A stretch of DNA of 64,000 bases, taken from positions 186,001 to 250,000 of the forward strand of contig CAWFHN010000013.1 in assembly GCA_963815665.1 (NCBI GenBank), written 5' to 3'. Both the position numbers and the translations under genes were made by a program. The notes below the pieces were generated by a model. The model was not told the DNA's origin. It saw only the letters and a program-made list of their open reading frames with translations, and did not search any database. Below, piece after piece: positions 41,501 through 49,046 of the stretch. The DNA comes from DASUPK01 sp963815665 (GTDB lineage Bacteria > Actinomycetota > Thermoleophilia > Solirubrobacterales > 70-9). Numbering within the stretch: the first letter of the stretch is position 1; the number at the start of each line of letters is the position of its first letter.

Positions 41501-42580
41501 AACGTCCTGCAGGGAGACACCGGCTCTCTGGGAGCAGACGCCCCGCTCGCGTTCACCACCGGCGGCGCCTTCGGCAGGGTCGGTCCCTCACCCGGCATCG
41601 ACTACGCGGAGCCCGGAAGTGGTGCCGTCTCGGTTGCCGGCGCGTTGCTCCTCGCCGGCGCCGGCATCCCGATCAGCAACTACATGAGCGTTCACGACGC
41701 CGCCACCGGCCTGCCATCCGCGGGCTTCCCGGCCGAGAGCCAGGGGCTCGACTTCCTCGGCGCCCCGGTGATCGCGGACGTCACCGGCGACGCCCAGCCC
41801 GAGGTAATCGAGGGCGGTGACAGCTCCGCGCTCCATGCCTACAGCGCGGGCACCGGCGGCCAGACCTCCGGCTTCCCCAAGTTCACCAGCGGCTGGATCG
41901 TCTTCGCGCCCGCGGCGGGCGACATCGACTCCGACGGGAAGACCGAGATCGTGGCCACCGCCCGCGAGGGCTACCTGAACGTCTGGAAGACCGACGGCAC
42001 CGCGGCAGGCAACGACGAGTGGTGGAACTTCCGGCACGACGAGCGCAATACCGGCGAGTACGGTCTCGACACGCGGCCGCCCGGGATTCTGCGTGACGCC
42101 TCGGTCTCCGACGACGGCTCTGAGCTGGACTTCACGGCGCCCGGCGACGACTGGTACGCGGGCACGGCGGACCACTATGAGGTGGTCACCTCGCAGGCGC
42201 CGATCAGGTCGGGCAACTTCGCCCGTGCCACACCACTCGAGGGCGCACCTGCTCCCGCCGAGGCTGGGTCCGCACAGGCGTTCACGATCGCCCACGGCGC
42301 CCCGCGTCACATCGCGATCCGCGCGGTCGATGAGGCCGGCAACCTGGGACCCGTCCATGACTTCGACTTGGGGCCGGGGTCCGGTGGCGAAGGCGGCGGG
42401 GGCAACGGCGGCCGGGGTACCGGCGGCGGCAACGGCGAGGCCGGCGGCGGTGTCAGCGGCGCCACCGGACAGGGCGGTCGCTCAGGCCGGCGCGCAGCGA
42501 AGCTCAGGAAGTGCAAGAAGAAGCATTCGAAGAAGGCCCGCAGGAAGTGCCGCAGGCGGGCGAGGCGGCTCCCGGCGTAG
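38588..42580 (+). CDS. large secreted S8-like protein with FG-GAP repeats and basic tail
   Basis: 1330 residues from GTG 38588; a signal peptide (LAILVLLALGGTAWA) follows. The subtilisin-like domain spans about residues 110-480. The Ser motif is STSESTPTVGGA and the oxyanion Asn is in VESSNDF, but the usual catalytic Asp-Thr-Gly is VEAGIN (Glu for Asp). The His motif is rewritten as YHHSDNQ. Next come a linker domain and several FG-GAP/VCBS segments (ADLQGTGKLDMIFGDSDGHVHA, ADMNGDGTLEVIQAAWDGRVHV, VTGDAQPEVIEGGD). A Gly-rich stretch and a Lys/Arg/Cys tail end the protein. Probably a surface-exposed protein; protease activity is uncertain. Confidence 0.85.
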   Translation: MLEASGGNRRRAAAHAVPLAILVLLALGGTAWAAFPATAPNDPSYRPAEKGNTDQPYPPDPADPGGALQTCNTTSADAQQHYLFSFMPQCTKPLPTGLGAPGATDPYGQTPAAGMSVDRAWKEFTAGNSDTVIAYVEAGINWHDETSAKELADRVYLNPGELPPPTTPVDDGQLNARDYGDTTDTNGNGIVDPEDIIVRFSDGVDNDHNGYADDISGWDFYDNQNDPATVDSSYHHSDNQMRQEAAEADNGNGGAGVCPRCMVLPIKAGAEALDRTDDLAQAWLYATDMHADVITSVTADLGYSSFMKQAVNYAWNHGVVMVESSNDFNSTDHQGGMFHAHVLPGNGLVANTHGLPSPLPALQNALTTTYDARSGLTSWGSHNMFSASTEGGSTSESTPTVGGAIALVIAYSKEVAAQGLIPARLSQDEAIQVIRDTSDDIDSNPNPPAGWEGRPGFDIQYGYGRINVYRAMKEVYDPNATEGQRSTIPPEAWISSPDWYSLHDPTKESSVPVTGHVAAPRSSVANWKLEFAPGVEPSDGEFSSHIAASGSGPISGSLGSIDLSDVPQSFWDQAQHKMALSSNKELETNDQYTVTLRLQVTDAAGKVGEERRAIAVTHDPSEADGFPKKIGPDLQGGESEPVLADLQGTGKLDMIFGDSDGHVHAIDPNGQELPGWPVDTNPVQVTKQHTGVSPGHEPVFTGAAVGDLDHDGRLWVVVTSSTGRTYVWAASGHRRAGWPRALNTGVVMPAIPRPDEPFTRDPHLGASAAPVLADMNGDGTLEVIQAAWDGRVHVFRPNGSDLPGWPVEGTLPGGFDPPSGHLLINDHKLDSEPALAQLDDDPEPELLVRSQFSFAPESTPIGGPGDVELGGYSNVLAYNSDGSLVDGYPVSSQALVFYYGSAQEFITEGVSPPTTADTNGDGKTEWAFSPGIFSPTYMHQPDGSRNAPFGPVPGTALSSFVSGTSPVSVVENVLQGDTGSLGADAPLAFTTGGAFGRVGPSPGIDYAEPGSGAVSVAGALLLAGAGIPISNYMSVHDAATGLPSAGFPAESQGLDFLGAPVIADVTGDAQPEVIEGGDSSALHAYSAGTGGQTSGFPKFTSGWIVFAPAAGDIDSDGKTEIVATAREGYLNVWKTDGTAAGNDEWWNFRHDERNTGEYGLDTRPPGILRDASVSDDGSELDFTAPGDDWYAGTADHYEVVTSQAPIRSGNFARATPLEGAPAPAEAGSAQAFTIAHGAPRHIAIRAVDEAGNLGPVHDFDLGPGSGGEGGGGNGGRGTGGGNGEAGGGVSGATGQGGRSGRRAAKLRKCKKKHSKKARRKCRRRARRLPA

Positions 42581-42600
42581 AGCCGGCGCCCCAGACCGGG

Positions 42601-43635
42601 CTAATCGAACACCGCCTTCTCCACTGCCGCCAGGTCCGCCTTGCAGCCCGTCACCGCCGGTGCCTTGCCCAGGGCCGTGTCAGGGTCCTTGAGGCCGTGG
42701 CCCGTGAGGACGCAGACGACCGTCTCCGGCTCCTCCATCCCGTCGGCGACGGGGAGGCCGTGGGCGAGGAGGCCGGCGACCGAGGCGGCTGACGCCGGCT
42801 CGCAGAAGACGCCCTCGCTCGAGGCGATCCAGTGATACGCGTCGAGGATCTGCTCGTCCGTGACCGCCGCGACCCGGCCGCGGGATGCCGTGAAGGCGTT
42901 CATCGCCTCCTCCCAGCGCGCGGGGTTGCCGATTCGGATCGCCGAGGCCACCGTCTCGGGGTTCTCGATTGGATGACCCTCCACCAGCGGCGCGGCGCCC
43001 TCGGCCTGAAATCCGTAGAGGATCGGCGACTCTCCGTACTCCTGGAAACCCGCCCACCACGAGGTGACGTTGCCCGCGTTGCCCACCGGAATCGCCAGGG
43101 CGGCCGGAGCCTGGCCGAGCTCGTCGCAGGTCTCGAACGCCGCCGTCTTCTGGCCCTCGATCCGATACGGGTTGACCGAGTTGACCAGCTCCACTGGATG
43201 CTTCTTGGCGATCTCCCTGACGATCTCGAGGGCCTGGTCGAAGTTCCCCTCCAGGGCGATCACCCGGGCGCCGTGCATGAGGGCCTGGGCGAGCTTGCCG
43301 ATCGCGATCTTGCCCTCGGGGACGATCACGGCACCGCGCATTCCGGCCCGTGCCGCATAGGCGGCGCAGCTTGCCGCCGTGTTCCCGGTCGAGGCGCAGA
43401 TGATCGCCTCGGCTCCCGAGCCCTTCGCCCGGGAGACGGCGAGCGTCATGCCGCGATCCTTGAAGCTGCCGGTCGGGTTGGCGCCCTCGAACTTGAGATG
43501 GACCTCGGCGCCCACCCGCTCCGAGAGACGCGGCGAGTGGATCAGCGGCGTCGAGCCCTCGTTCAGGGTCACCACCGGGTCCCCTTCCTCGAGGGGAAGG
43601 TGGTCGCGATAGCGCTCGATCAGCGGGGTGGGCAT
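42601..43635 (-). CDS. thrC: threonine synthase
   Basis: PLP enzyme forming threonine from O-phosphohomoserine. 344 residues, the short type. PLP Lys in GANPTGSFKDRGM near residue 59; phosphate-binding GNAGN in AIPVGNAGNVTSWW; CASTGNTAASCAAYAARAG matches the family. The start is 7 bases after hom, giving a lysA-hom-thrC operon. Confidence 0.96.
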   Translation of the reverse strand: MPTPLIERYRDHLPLEEGDPVVTLNEGSTPLIHSPRLSERVGAEVHLKFEGANPTGSFKDRGMTLAVSRAKGSGAEAIICASTGNTAASCAAYAARAGMRGAVIVPEGKIAIGKLAQALMHGARVIALEGNFDQALEIVREIAKKHPVELVNSVNPYRIEGQKTAAFETCDELGQAPAALAIPVGNAGNVTSWWAGFQEYGESPILYGFQAEGAAPLVEGHPIENPETVASAIRIGNPARWEEAMNAFTASRGRVAAVTDEQILDAYHWIASSEGVFCEPASAASVAGLLAHGLPVADGMEEPETVVCVLTGHGLKDPDTALGKAPAVTGCKADLAAVEKAVFD

Positions 43636-43642
43636 CGGCCGC

Positions 43643-44869
43643 CTAGCCGAACTCTTCCTCGATCACCCGGATCGAGCGAGGGGGCGAGCGCAGGAACTTG
43701 AGCTTGGCGATCCTCTTCAGCGCCGCCGCGAAGCGCTTCTCGCTGACCGGGTGCATGACCATGATCAGCTGGGCCTCTCCCCCGAGCCCACGCTGGACGA
43801 CGCTCCTCACGGAGACCTCGTTGTCGCCGAGCACCTCCGCCACCTGCGCGAGCACCCCCGGCTGGTCGTCGACCTCGAGGTGGAGGTAGAACGCCATCTC
43901 CACGTCCCTGGCGACCTTGAGCTTCGCGTTCTCCTCGAACAGCGGGGAGCCGCCTCCGACCACGGAGACCACGTCGCCGAGGACCGCCGCCGCGGTCTCC
44001 GGACCGCCGGCGCCGGGCCCGGACATCGTGATCTCGGTGATCGCCGAGGATTCGACCATCACCGCGTTGAACGGGCCGGCGATCGGCGCCAGTGGATGTC
44101 CCGGGTAGAGGAAGCAGGGAAAGACGCGAACGCTGATCTCACCCTCGCCGACCCGCTCGGCGACACCCAGCAGCTTCAGCGAGAGGCCCAGCTCCTTCGC
44201 GTAGGCGATGTCGTCGGGCTTGATCCGCTCGATGCCCTCAAACGGGACGTCCTCGAGGTTCACCGGCGCACCGAAGGCGAGGCGGGCCAGAATCGCCATC
44301 TTCGCCGCGGCGTCGGCGCCGCCGACGTCATCGCTCGGATCCGCCTCCGCATATCCCAGGTCCTGGGCCTGCTTCAGGGCCTCGTCGTAGGAGAGCCCGC
44401 TCCGCGTCATCTCGGTGAGGATGTAGTTGGTCGTCCCGTTGACGATCCCGAAGACCTTGTCGATCGGAATGGCGCCGAGGCTCTCCTGGACGACCCGGAT
44501 CACCGGGATCGCCCCGGCGACGGCCGCCTCGAAGCGCAGCTGGGCGCCGCCATCGCGCGCGGCGGCCACCAGCTCCTCGCCATGCTGGGCGAGCAGCTGC
44601 TTGTTCGCCGTGACGACGTGACGGCCCTCCTTCAGGGCACGGGTGACGTAGTCGAGCGCCGGGTCGGTGCCCCCGATCAGCTCGACGATGATGTCGCTGG
44701 CGGCGAGGATCTCGTCGAAGCTCCCCTTCTTGCTGCTCAGCACGCCGGTCACCTTGGGCCGGCGCCCGGAAACCTCCTCCACCATGTCGGCGCGGTCCTC
44801 CAGCAGCTCGCGGAAGGCCGCCCCGACCGTCCCCTTCCCGAGTATCCCGACGTAGACCTGGTCGCTCAT
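43643..44869 (-). CDS. hom: homoserine dehydrogenase with ACT domain
   Basis: NAD(P)H-dependent reduction of aspartate semialdehyde to homoserine. 408 residues. NAD-binding GILGKGTVGAAF at the N-terminus, catalytic-domain AGAIPVIRVVQESL, VNGTTNYILTEM and YAEADPSDDVGGADAAAK. The last ~80 residues form an ACT regulatory domain (FYLHLEVDDQPGVLAQVAEVL), so feedback control by threonine is likely. The ATG start overlaps the lysA stop by 4 bases. Confidence 0.96.
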   Translation of the reverse strand: MSDQVYVGILGKGTVGAAFRELLEDRADMVEEVSGRRPKVTGVLSSKKGSFDEILAASDIIVELIGGTDPALDYVTRALKEGRHVVTANKQLLAQHGEELVAAARDGGAQLRFEAAVAGAIPVIRVVQESLGAIPIDKVFGIVNGTTNYILTEMTRSGLSYDEALKQAQDLGYAEADPSDDVGGADAAAKMAILARLAFGAPVNLEDVPFEGIERIKPDDIAYAKELGLSLKLLGVAERVGEGEISVRVFPCFLYPGHPLAPIAGPFNAVMVESSAITEITMSGPGAGGPETAAAVLGDVVSVVGGGSPLFEENAKLKVARDVEMAFYLHLEVDDQPGVLAQVAEVLGDNEVSVRSVVQRGLGGEAQLIMVMHPVSEKRFAAALKRIAKLKFLRSPPRSIRVIEEEFG

Positions 44870-46152
44870 TGGTCTCGCGCCAGCAGGTCGTCCCAGGTCT
44901 CGCGGCGAACGACCACCCGCGCCTCTCCGTCGCGGCAGAAGATCACCGGCGGCCTCGGCACCCCGTTGTAGTTGTTCGCCATCGCGTAGCCGTAGGCGCC
45001 GGTGGCCGGGGTGACGAGCACATCGCCGACCCGCGGCGCAGCCAGCTCGGTGTCGCGGACGAGCACGTCGCCAGACTCGCAGTGCATGCCGGCGATCGTC
45101 GCCAGCGTCTCTGGAGGCTCGCCGGCGCGATCGGCGATGACCGCTTCGTAGCGTGAGCCGTAGAGCATCGGTCGCAGGTTGTCGGACATGCCTCCGTCGA
45201 CCGCGACGTAGGTCCGCACGTCCGGGATCTCCTTCACGGTCCCGACCCGGTAGGCGGTGACCCCGGCGTTGCCGACCAGCGAGCGCCCGGGCTCGACCAG
45301 GATCGTCGGGGCCGGGTCGAAGACCCGCTGCACGCCGCGGACCTTGACCTCGACGTAGTCATCGATCGAGGGGGGCTCGTCGGAGTCCAGATAGGCGATC
45401 CCGAGCCCGCCGCCGACGTTGAGCAGCTCCGGCGCCAGATCGACCGAGTCGCAGAAATCGGCGATCACCTCGATCGCCTTCACGTAGGGCTCCAGCTCGA
45501 AGATCTGAGAACCGATGTGGGCGTGCAGCCCGACCAGCTCGAGGTTCGCGGATTCGCGGACCCGCTCGACGGCTCGCTCGGCGAGCCTGTCGGCCAGGCC
45601 GAACCCGAACTTGGAGTCGAGCTGGCCCGTCTGGACGTAGTCGTGGGTGGAGGGCTTGATCCCGGGCGTCACCCGGATCAGCACCCTCTGGGGCCGATCG
45701 AGCAGCCGGTCCGCCAGATCGATCTCGTCGAAGGAATCGAGGATCAGATGGCCGACTCCCGCCTCGAAGGCGTAGCGGAGCTCGCGCTCGGTCTTGTTGT
45801 TGCCGTGCAGGTGGATCCGGGCGGGGTCGAACCCGGCCGCCAGCGCCATGTGGAGCTCGCCGCCCGAGGCGACGTCGACCGAGAGGCCCGCATCGCGCAT
45901 CAGCCTGTACGCGGCCGTACAGGGAAGCGACTTGCTCGCGTAGATCACCTCGAAGGCGTCGGTGCGCCGCTCGAAGGCGCGCACGTACTCCTGGGCCCGC
46001 CGGCGCATGTCGTCCTCGGCGTATATGTAGGCCGGCGTCCCGAACCGCTCGGCCAGCTCGACCACGTCGCAGCCGGCGACCTCGAGGTGGCCGGCCTCGT
46101 TCACGCGCGATCCCGCCGGATAAACCGGCGAGGCGGCGATCGGGTCCTCCAT
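44866..46152 (-). CDS. lysA: diaminopimelate decarboxylase
   Basis: PLP-dependent last step of lysine synthesis. About 428 residues from ATG 46152, which gives a family-like N-terminus (ASPVYPAGSRVNEAGHLEVAG). ATGs at 46218 and 46248 are in frame but would translate through the dispersed repeat, and the latter nearly meets the divergent hydrolase gene; none of the three has a clear ribosome site. Visible: PLP Lys in VIYASKSLPC, HLHGNNKTERELRYA, HAHIGSQIFE and the substrate-binding ESGDVLVRD. First gene of the lysA-hom-thrC operon. Confidence 0.94.
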   Translation of the reverse strand: MEDPIAASPVYPAGSRVNEAGHLEVAGCDVVELAERFGTPAYIYAEDDMRRRAQEYVRAFERRTDAFEVIYASKSLPCTAAYRLMRDAGLSVDVASGGELHMALAAGFDPARIHLHGNNKTERELRYAFEAGVGHLILDSFDEIDLADRLLDRPQRVLIRVTPGIKPSTHDYVQTGQLDSKFGFGLADRLAERAVERVRESANLELVGLHAHIGSQIFELEPYVKAIEVIADFCDSVDLAPELLNVGGGLGIAYLDSDEPPSIDDYVEVKVRGVQRVFDPAPTILVEPGRSLVGNAGVTAYRVGTVKEIPDVRTYVAVDGGMSDNLRPMLYGSRYEAVIADRAGEPPETLATIAGMHCESGDVLVRDTELAAPRVGDVLVTPATGAYGYAMANNYNGVPRPPVIFCRDGEARVVVRRETWDDLLARDQ

Positions 46153-46184
46153 CAAACGGGTCGCGCTCTCGCGCGCCCTCGCAT
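46151..46184 (-). repeat. dispersed hairpin repeat, copy D
   Basis: Reverse-strand copy of the 34-bp element, nearly identical to copy A except for the hairpin loop (AGA versus TCA) and one inserted C. It ends exactly at the proposed lysA start codon: the ATG of the element's GTTTGATG end is the lysA ATG. Confidence 0.7.
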
Positions 46185-46249
46185 CGACGGAGCCCGGATT
46201 GTTCCCTTCCGCGTTCATGGGAGACGCAATTCTGACGGGAACGAGCACA

Positions 46250-46981
46250 ATGCCCGCAATGGAGCGCTCTTCCCCTCGGCGGCCGGACCGGGAGGGCCGT
46301 CATGACGGGCTCGCCTACGCGCTCTGGCTCCCCGATGACCCGGGGCCGTCACCCGCGGTCGTGGTGGTCCACGGGGCGGGCTCGCGTAAGGAGAACCACG
46401 CCGACTTCGCTCGCCTGGCGACCGCGAGCGGGTGGGCGGCGCTCACCTTCGACCTTCCCGGCCACGGCGCCTCTGAGCGCGAGATGTCAGGCGAGGCAGT
46501 CGACGATGTGCTCGCGATGGTCCGGTTGCTCGCGTCCCGCGGCGACGTCGATGCGAGTCGTGTCGCGGTGCGCGGCTCGAGCCTCGGCGCCCTTCTCGCG
46601 ATCTGCGCTGCCGCGGCCGGACCGGAGGTCGCCGGGGTGATTGCGATCTGCCCCGCGAGCGAGGACCATCTCGCCCGCGGCGTGCGCAGCGGCCGCTTCG
46701 AGATGCGCGTGGGCGATCCGCTCGGCCTCGAAGCCTGGCTGATGGCCCAGGACGTGGGGAACGCCGTCGAGCGCACCGCCGGGCGGCCGCTGATCCTGAT
46801 GCACGCGGAGGGCGACACGCAGATTCCGAGTGACCATTCCGAGGAGCTCTACGACCGGGCGGGCGAGCCTCGCAAGCTCGTCATCGCTCCGGGCGGCGCC
46901 CACACCACCGTTCAGCACGACCCCGAGCTTCAGGCGATGGCCCTGCGCTGGCTGCAACTCGAGCTCGCCCGGGTCAGTTGA
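46250..46981 (+). CDS. alpha/beta hydrolase (dienelactone-hydrolase-like or prolyl-oligopeptidase-like)
   Basis: 243 residues from ATG 46250 (ATG 46259 is possible). Oxyanion-hole segment VVHGAGSRKENHADFARL, nucleophile elbow RGSSLGALLA (Gly-x-Ser-x-Gly variant), Asp in MHAEGDTQIPSDHSEELY and His in APGGAHTTVQHDPEL complete a catalytic triad. Cytoplasmic, no signal peptide. Substrate unknown. Divergent from lysA, with copy D of the repeat between them. Confidence 0.88.
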   Translation: MPAMERSSPRRPDREGRHDGLAYALWLPDDPGPSPAVVVVHGAGSRKENHADFARLATASGWAALTFDLPGHGASEREMSGEAVDDVLAMVRLLASRGDVDASRVAVRGSSLGALLAICAAAAGPEVAGVIAICPASEDHLARGVRSGRFEMRVGDPLGLEAWLMAQDVGNAVERTAGRPLILMHAEGDTQIPSDHSEELYDRAGEPRKLVIAPGGAHTTVQHDPELQAMALRWLQLELARVS

Positions 46982-46987
46982 CCCGGT

Positions 46988-47797
46988 TCAGTGCCAGGAG
47001 TGCCAGGACCCGTGTCCCCGCCCGTGGCTGGAGGAGCCTGTCCACCCGGAACTGGAGCTGGGACCGCTGGAGCTGTAGCCGTGATTCGGCTTCGCGAAAG
47101 GTCCCTTGCCGATCACGTCCGTATCGCCGCCGGCAGGCTCCTCTGAGACCGTGGAGAGGTTCTGGTGGGGATGATCCGGATGCGTCGAGTGCACCGGCTG
47201 CACCGGGTCCTTGCCGGCCTGCACCGGAGGGCCGCTTCCGGAGCCGCTTGACCCGCCCGAACTCCCCGTATCGGAGCTGCCCGAGTCGCTCGTGGGGGGC
47301 GGGGTGACTGGAGTGGTGCTCGGAGGGGAGGTGCTCGGAGGGGAGGTGCTCGGAGGGGAGGTGCTGGGAGGGGAGGACTTGGGTCCCTTGCCACCGGCGC
47401 CGCTGCCACCGCCCGAGCCACCCTGCTGGTTGCCCCCGGTGTTGCCGGAACCGGACGTGGCTCCGGTCGGTCCGGTCGTCGAGGCGATGGTCTGAACGGA
47501 CGATCCGCCCACGGGGGCGAGGGAGGCGTTGGAGGTGGCGCCCTCGGTGGCGGCGCTGAGCTCGACGTTGCCATCCACCGCCGTGTCGTTTGCCGTCGGC
47601 CAGACGTTGAAGGAAACGAGGCCCACCAGAGTCACGAAGACGATCGCGGCACCGGCCAACACAGCACCGGAAGCGCCGATCCCGACTATGAAGCTCTCGG
47701 GAGTGTTGTTCTTTGATGTCTTGGTGGCCGCGTGAGTCTCCCCCTCCCGCACGGCACGCCATTCGCGCGCACTCACTCTACGGGCATCGTCGCTCAT
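46988..47797 (-). CDS. single-pass membrane protein with long low-complexity extracellular domain
   Basis: 269 residues. A charged 40-residue cytoplasmic N-terminus is followed by one membrane helix (GASGAVLAGAAIVFVTLVGLVSF) and about 200 residues rich in Ser, Gly, Pro and Thr. This includes four PPSTS repeats and a His/Ser/Gly C-terminus (HGRGHGSWHSWH). It resembles a wall-spanning stalk. The His-rich end could bind metal; this is speculation. Converges with the hydrolase gene, 6 bases apart. Confidence 0.75.
   Translation of the reverse strand: MSDDARRVSAREWRAVREGETHAATKTSKNNTPESFIVGIGASGAVLAGAAIVFVTLVGLVSFNVWPTANDTAVDGNVELSAATEGATSNASLAPVGGSSVQTIASTTGPTGATSGSGNTGGNQQGGSGGGSGAGGKGPKSSPPSTSPPSTSPPSTSPPSTTPVTPPPTSDSGSSDTGSSGGSSGSGSGPPVQAGKDPVQPVHSTHPDHPHQNLSTVSEEPAGGDTDVIGKGPFAKPNHGYSSSGPSSSSGWTGSSSHGRGHGSWHSWH
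47316..47375. repeat. four tandem 15-bp repeats
   Basis: Unit GTGCTCGGAGGGGAG occurs three times exactly and once with one mismatch. It encodes the PPSTS repeat of the membrane protein on the opposite strand. Likely prone to length variation. Confidence 0.85.
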
Positions 47798-47839
47798 TGG
47801 GCCGACGTTAGAAACCCCATTGCTGGGTAGCTGTTTGTT

Positions 47840-48994
47840 CTAGAGGTATCCGAGGGGGTCGGTGGTCTGACCGTTGATGCGGACCTCGAAGTGCAGGTGC
47901 GGACCGAGGCAGTACCCCGTGCAATCGCTGAGGCCGATGATCTGCCCCTGCGCGACCTGCTGGCCCGACGAGACCAGGAAGCGCTCCTGGTGTCCGTAGC
48001 AGGTGGAGAGGCCCCCGCCGTGGTCGATGCAGGTGTAGTTCCCGTAGCCCCCCTCGGGCCCGGCGATCGTCACGGATCCGGCTGCGGCCGCGCGAATCGG
48101 CGTCCCCGTCGGAACCCCGATGTCGACGCCGGGATGGAACTCGTAGCCGTTCCCGATGTTGCGCGGGCCGTAGCCCGAGGTGATCGGGCCGTTCACCGGC
48201 CAGATCAACCCGTGGCCTCCCGCCTGGATCGGGCCTGCCGGCAGCGCCCCGGATCCGGAGGCGAGCTGCTCGGCGATCTTCTGCGAGATGTCGCTCAGGT
48301 CGCCCTCCAGGTCGTTCTGCTGATTTCGGACCTGCATCAGCGTTGAATGCTGCTTTTGGCGGGCCGTCGCGAGCTGCGTCGTCCGCTGCTTGAGCGCCGC
48401 CTTGGTCACGTCCAGCTCGTGCTTGCGCGCCGCGATCTCGTTCCGGGCCGCTCGGACGGTGTTGACGGTCACCTGCATCTCGTTGCGGAGCTCGCGGACG
48501 CGGGAGACGATGTCGTCGTCCTGATGCTGCAGGGTCTGCAGGTACTGGGTCCGCGCCAGCAGGTCGTCGAAGCCATGCGCCTGGAGGAGGACCGTGATCA
48601 GATCCGGCTCGTTGGACTCGTAGATCGCGACGAGTCGCTGCTCGAGGATCTGGATCGCCTGGTGGAGGCGCTGCTTCAGGGCATCGAGGCGGGCCTGCGC
48701 CTGGTTCAGCTCGGTCTGCTTTTGGGCCAGATCTGCGGCGACCGCCGCCTCGCGGTTTCGCAGGGCGGCGACCTGCGTCGTGAGCTGCTGAAGCTGAGCC
48801 GACTCATGACTGATCCGCCCGGTGAGGACGCCGGCGTGCGCCCGAACGTGGGAGAGCTTGTTCTGTGTGGTGTTGAGCTTCTGCTGGAGGCTCTGGCCCG
48901 AGGCGCTGCCCACCGTCATCGCGCATGCGCACGCCACCAGGGCGCCGGAGAGCGCCAGCATCAGCCGCTTGGATCCCGTCATCTGAGGGGTCAA
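47840..48994 (-). CDS. secreted M23 peptidase with N-terminal coiled coil (EnvC/NlpD-like)
   Basis: 384 residues. Signal peptide (LMLALSGALVACACAMTVGSASG), then a ~220-residue coiled-coil region (many heptads: LQQLTTQVAALRNREAAVAADLAQ, QTELNQAQARLDALKQRL), then a LytM domain. Zinc-binding motifs are intact: HPGVDIG, CIDHGGGLSTCYGH and GPHLHFEVRINGQ. Likely cuts peptidoglycan cross-links or activates an amidase during growth or division. Lies 52 bases downstream of the acyl-CoA dehydrogenase gene on the same strand. Confidence 0.92.
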   Translation of the reverse strand: MTPQMTGSKRLMLALSGALVACACAMTVGSASGQSLQQKLNTTQNKLSHVRAHAGVLTGRISHESAQLQQLTTQVAALRNREAAVAADLAQKQTELNQAQARLDALKQRLHQAIQILEQRLVAIYESNEPDLITVLLQAHGFDDLLARTQYLQTLQHQDDDIVSRVRELRNEMQVTVNTVRAARNEIAARKHELDVTKAALKQRTTQLATARQKQHSTLMQVRNQQNDLEGDLSDISQKIAEQLASGSGALPAGPIQAGGHGLIWPVNGPITSGYGPRNIGNGYEFHPGVDIGVPTGTPIRAAAAGSVTIAGPEGGYGNYTCIDHGGGLSTCYGHQERFLVSSGQQVAQGQIIGLSDCTGYCLGPHLHFEVRINGQTTDPLGYL

Positions 48995-49046
48995 AGGTTG
49001 AACGCCCGCGGGCGGGCTACTGAAAAGCGGGTTGCAGCGAAGCCGG

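Noticed and set aside
47316..47375. Tandem repeats considered as a CRISPR-like array
   Set aside because: Units are contiguous 15-mers without spacers and lie in frame inside a low-complexity coding region.
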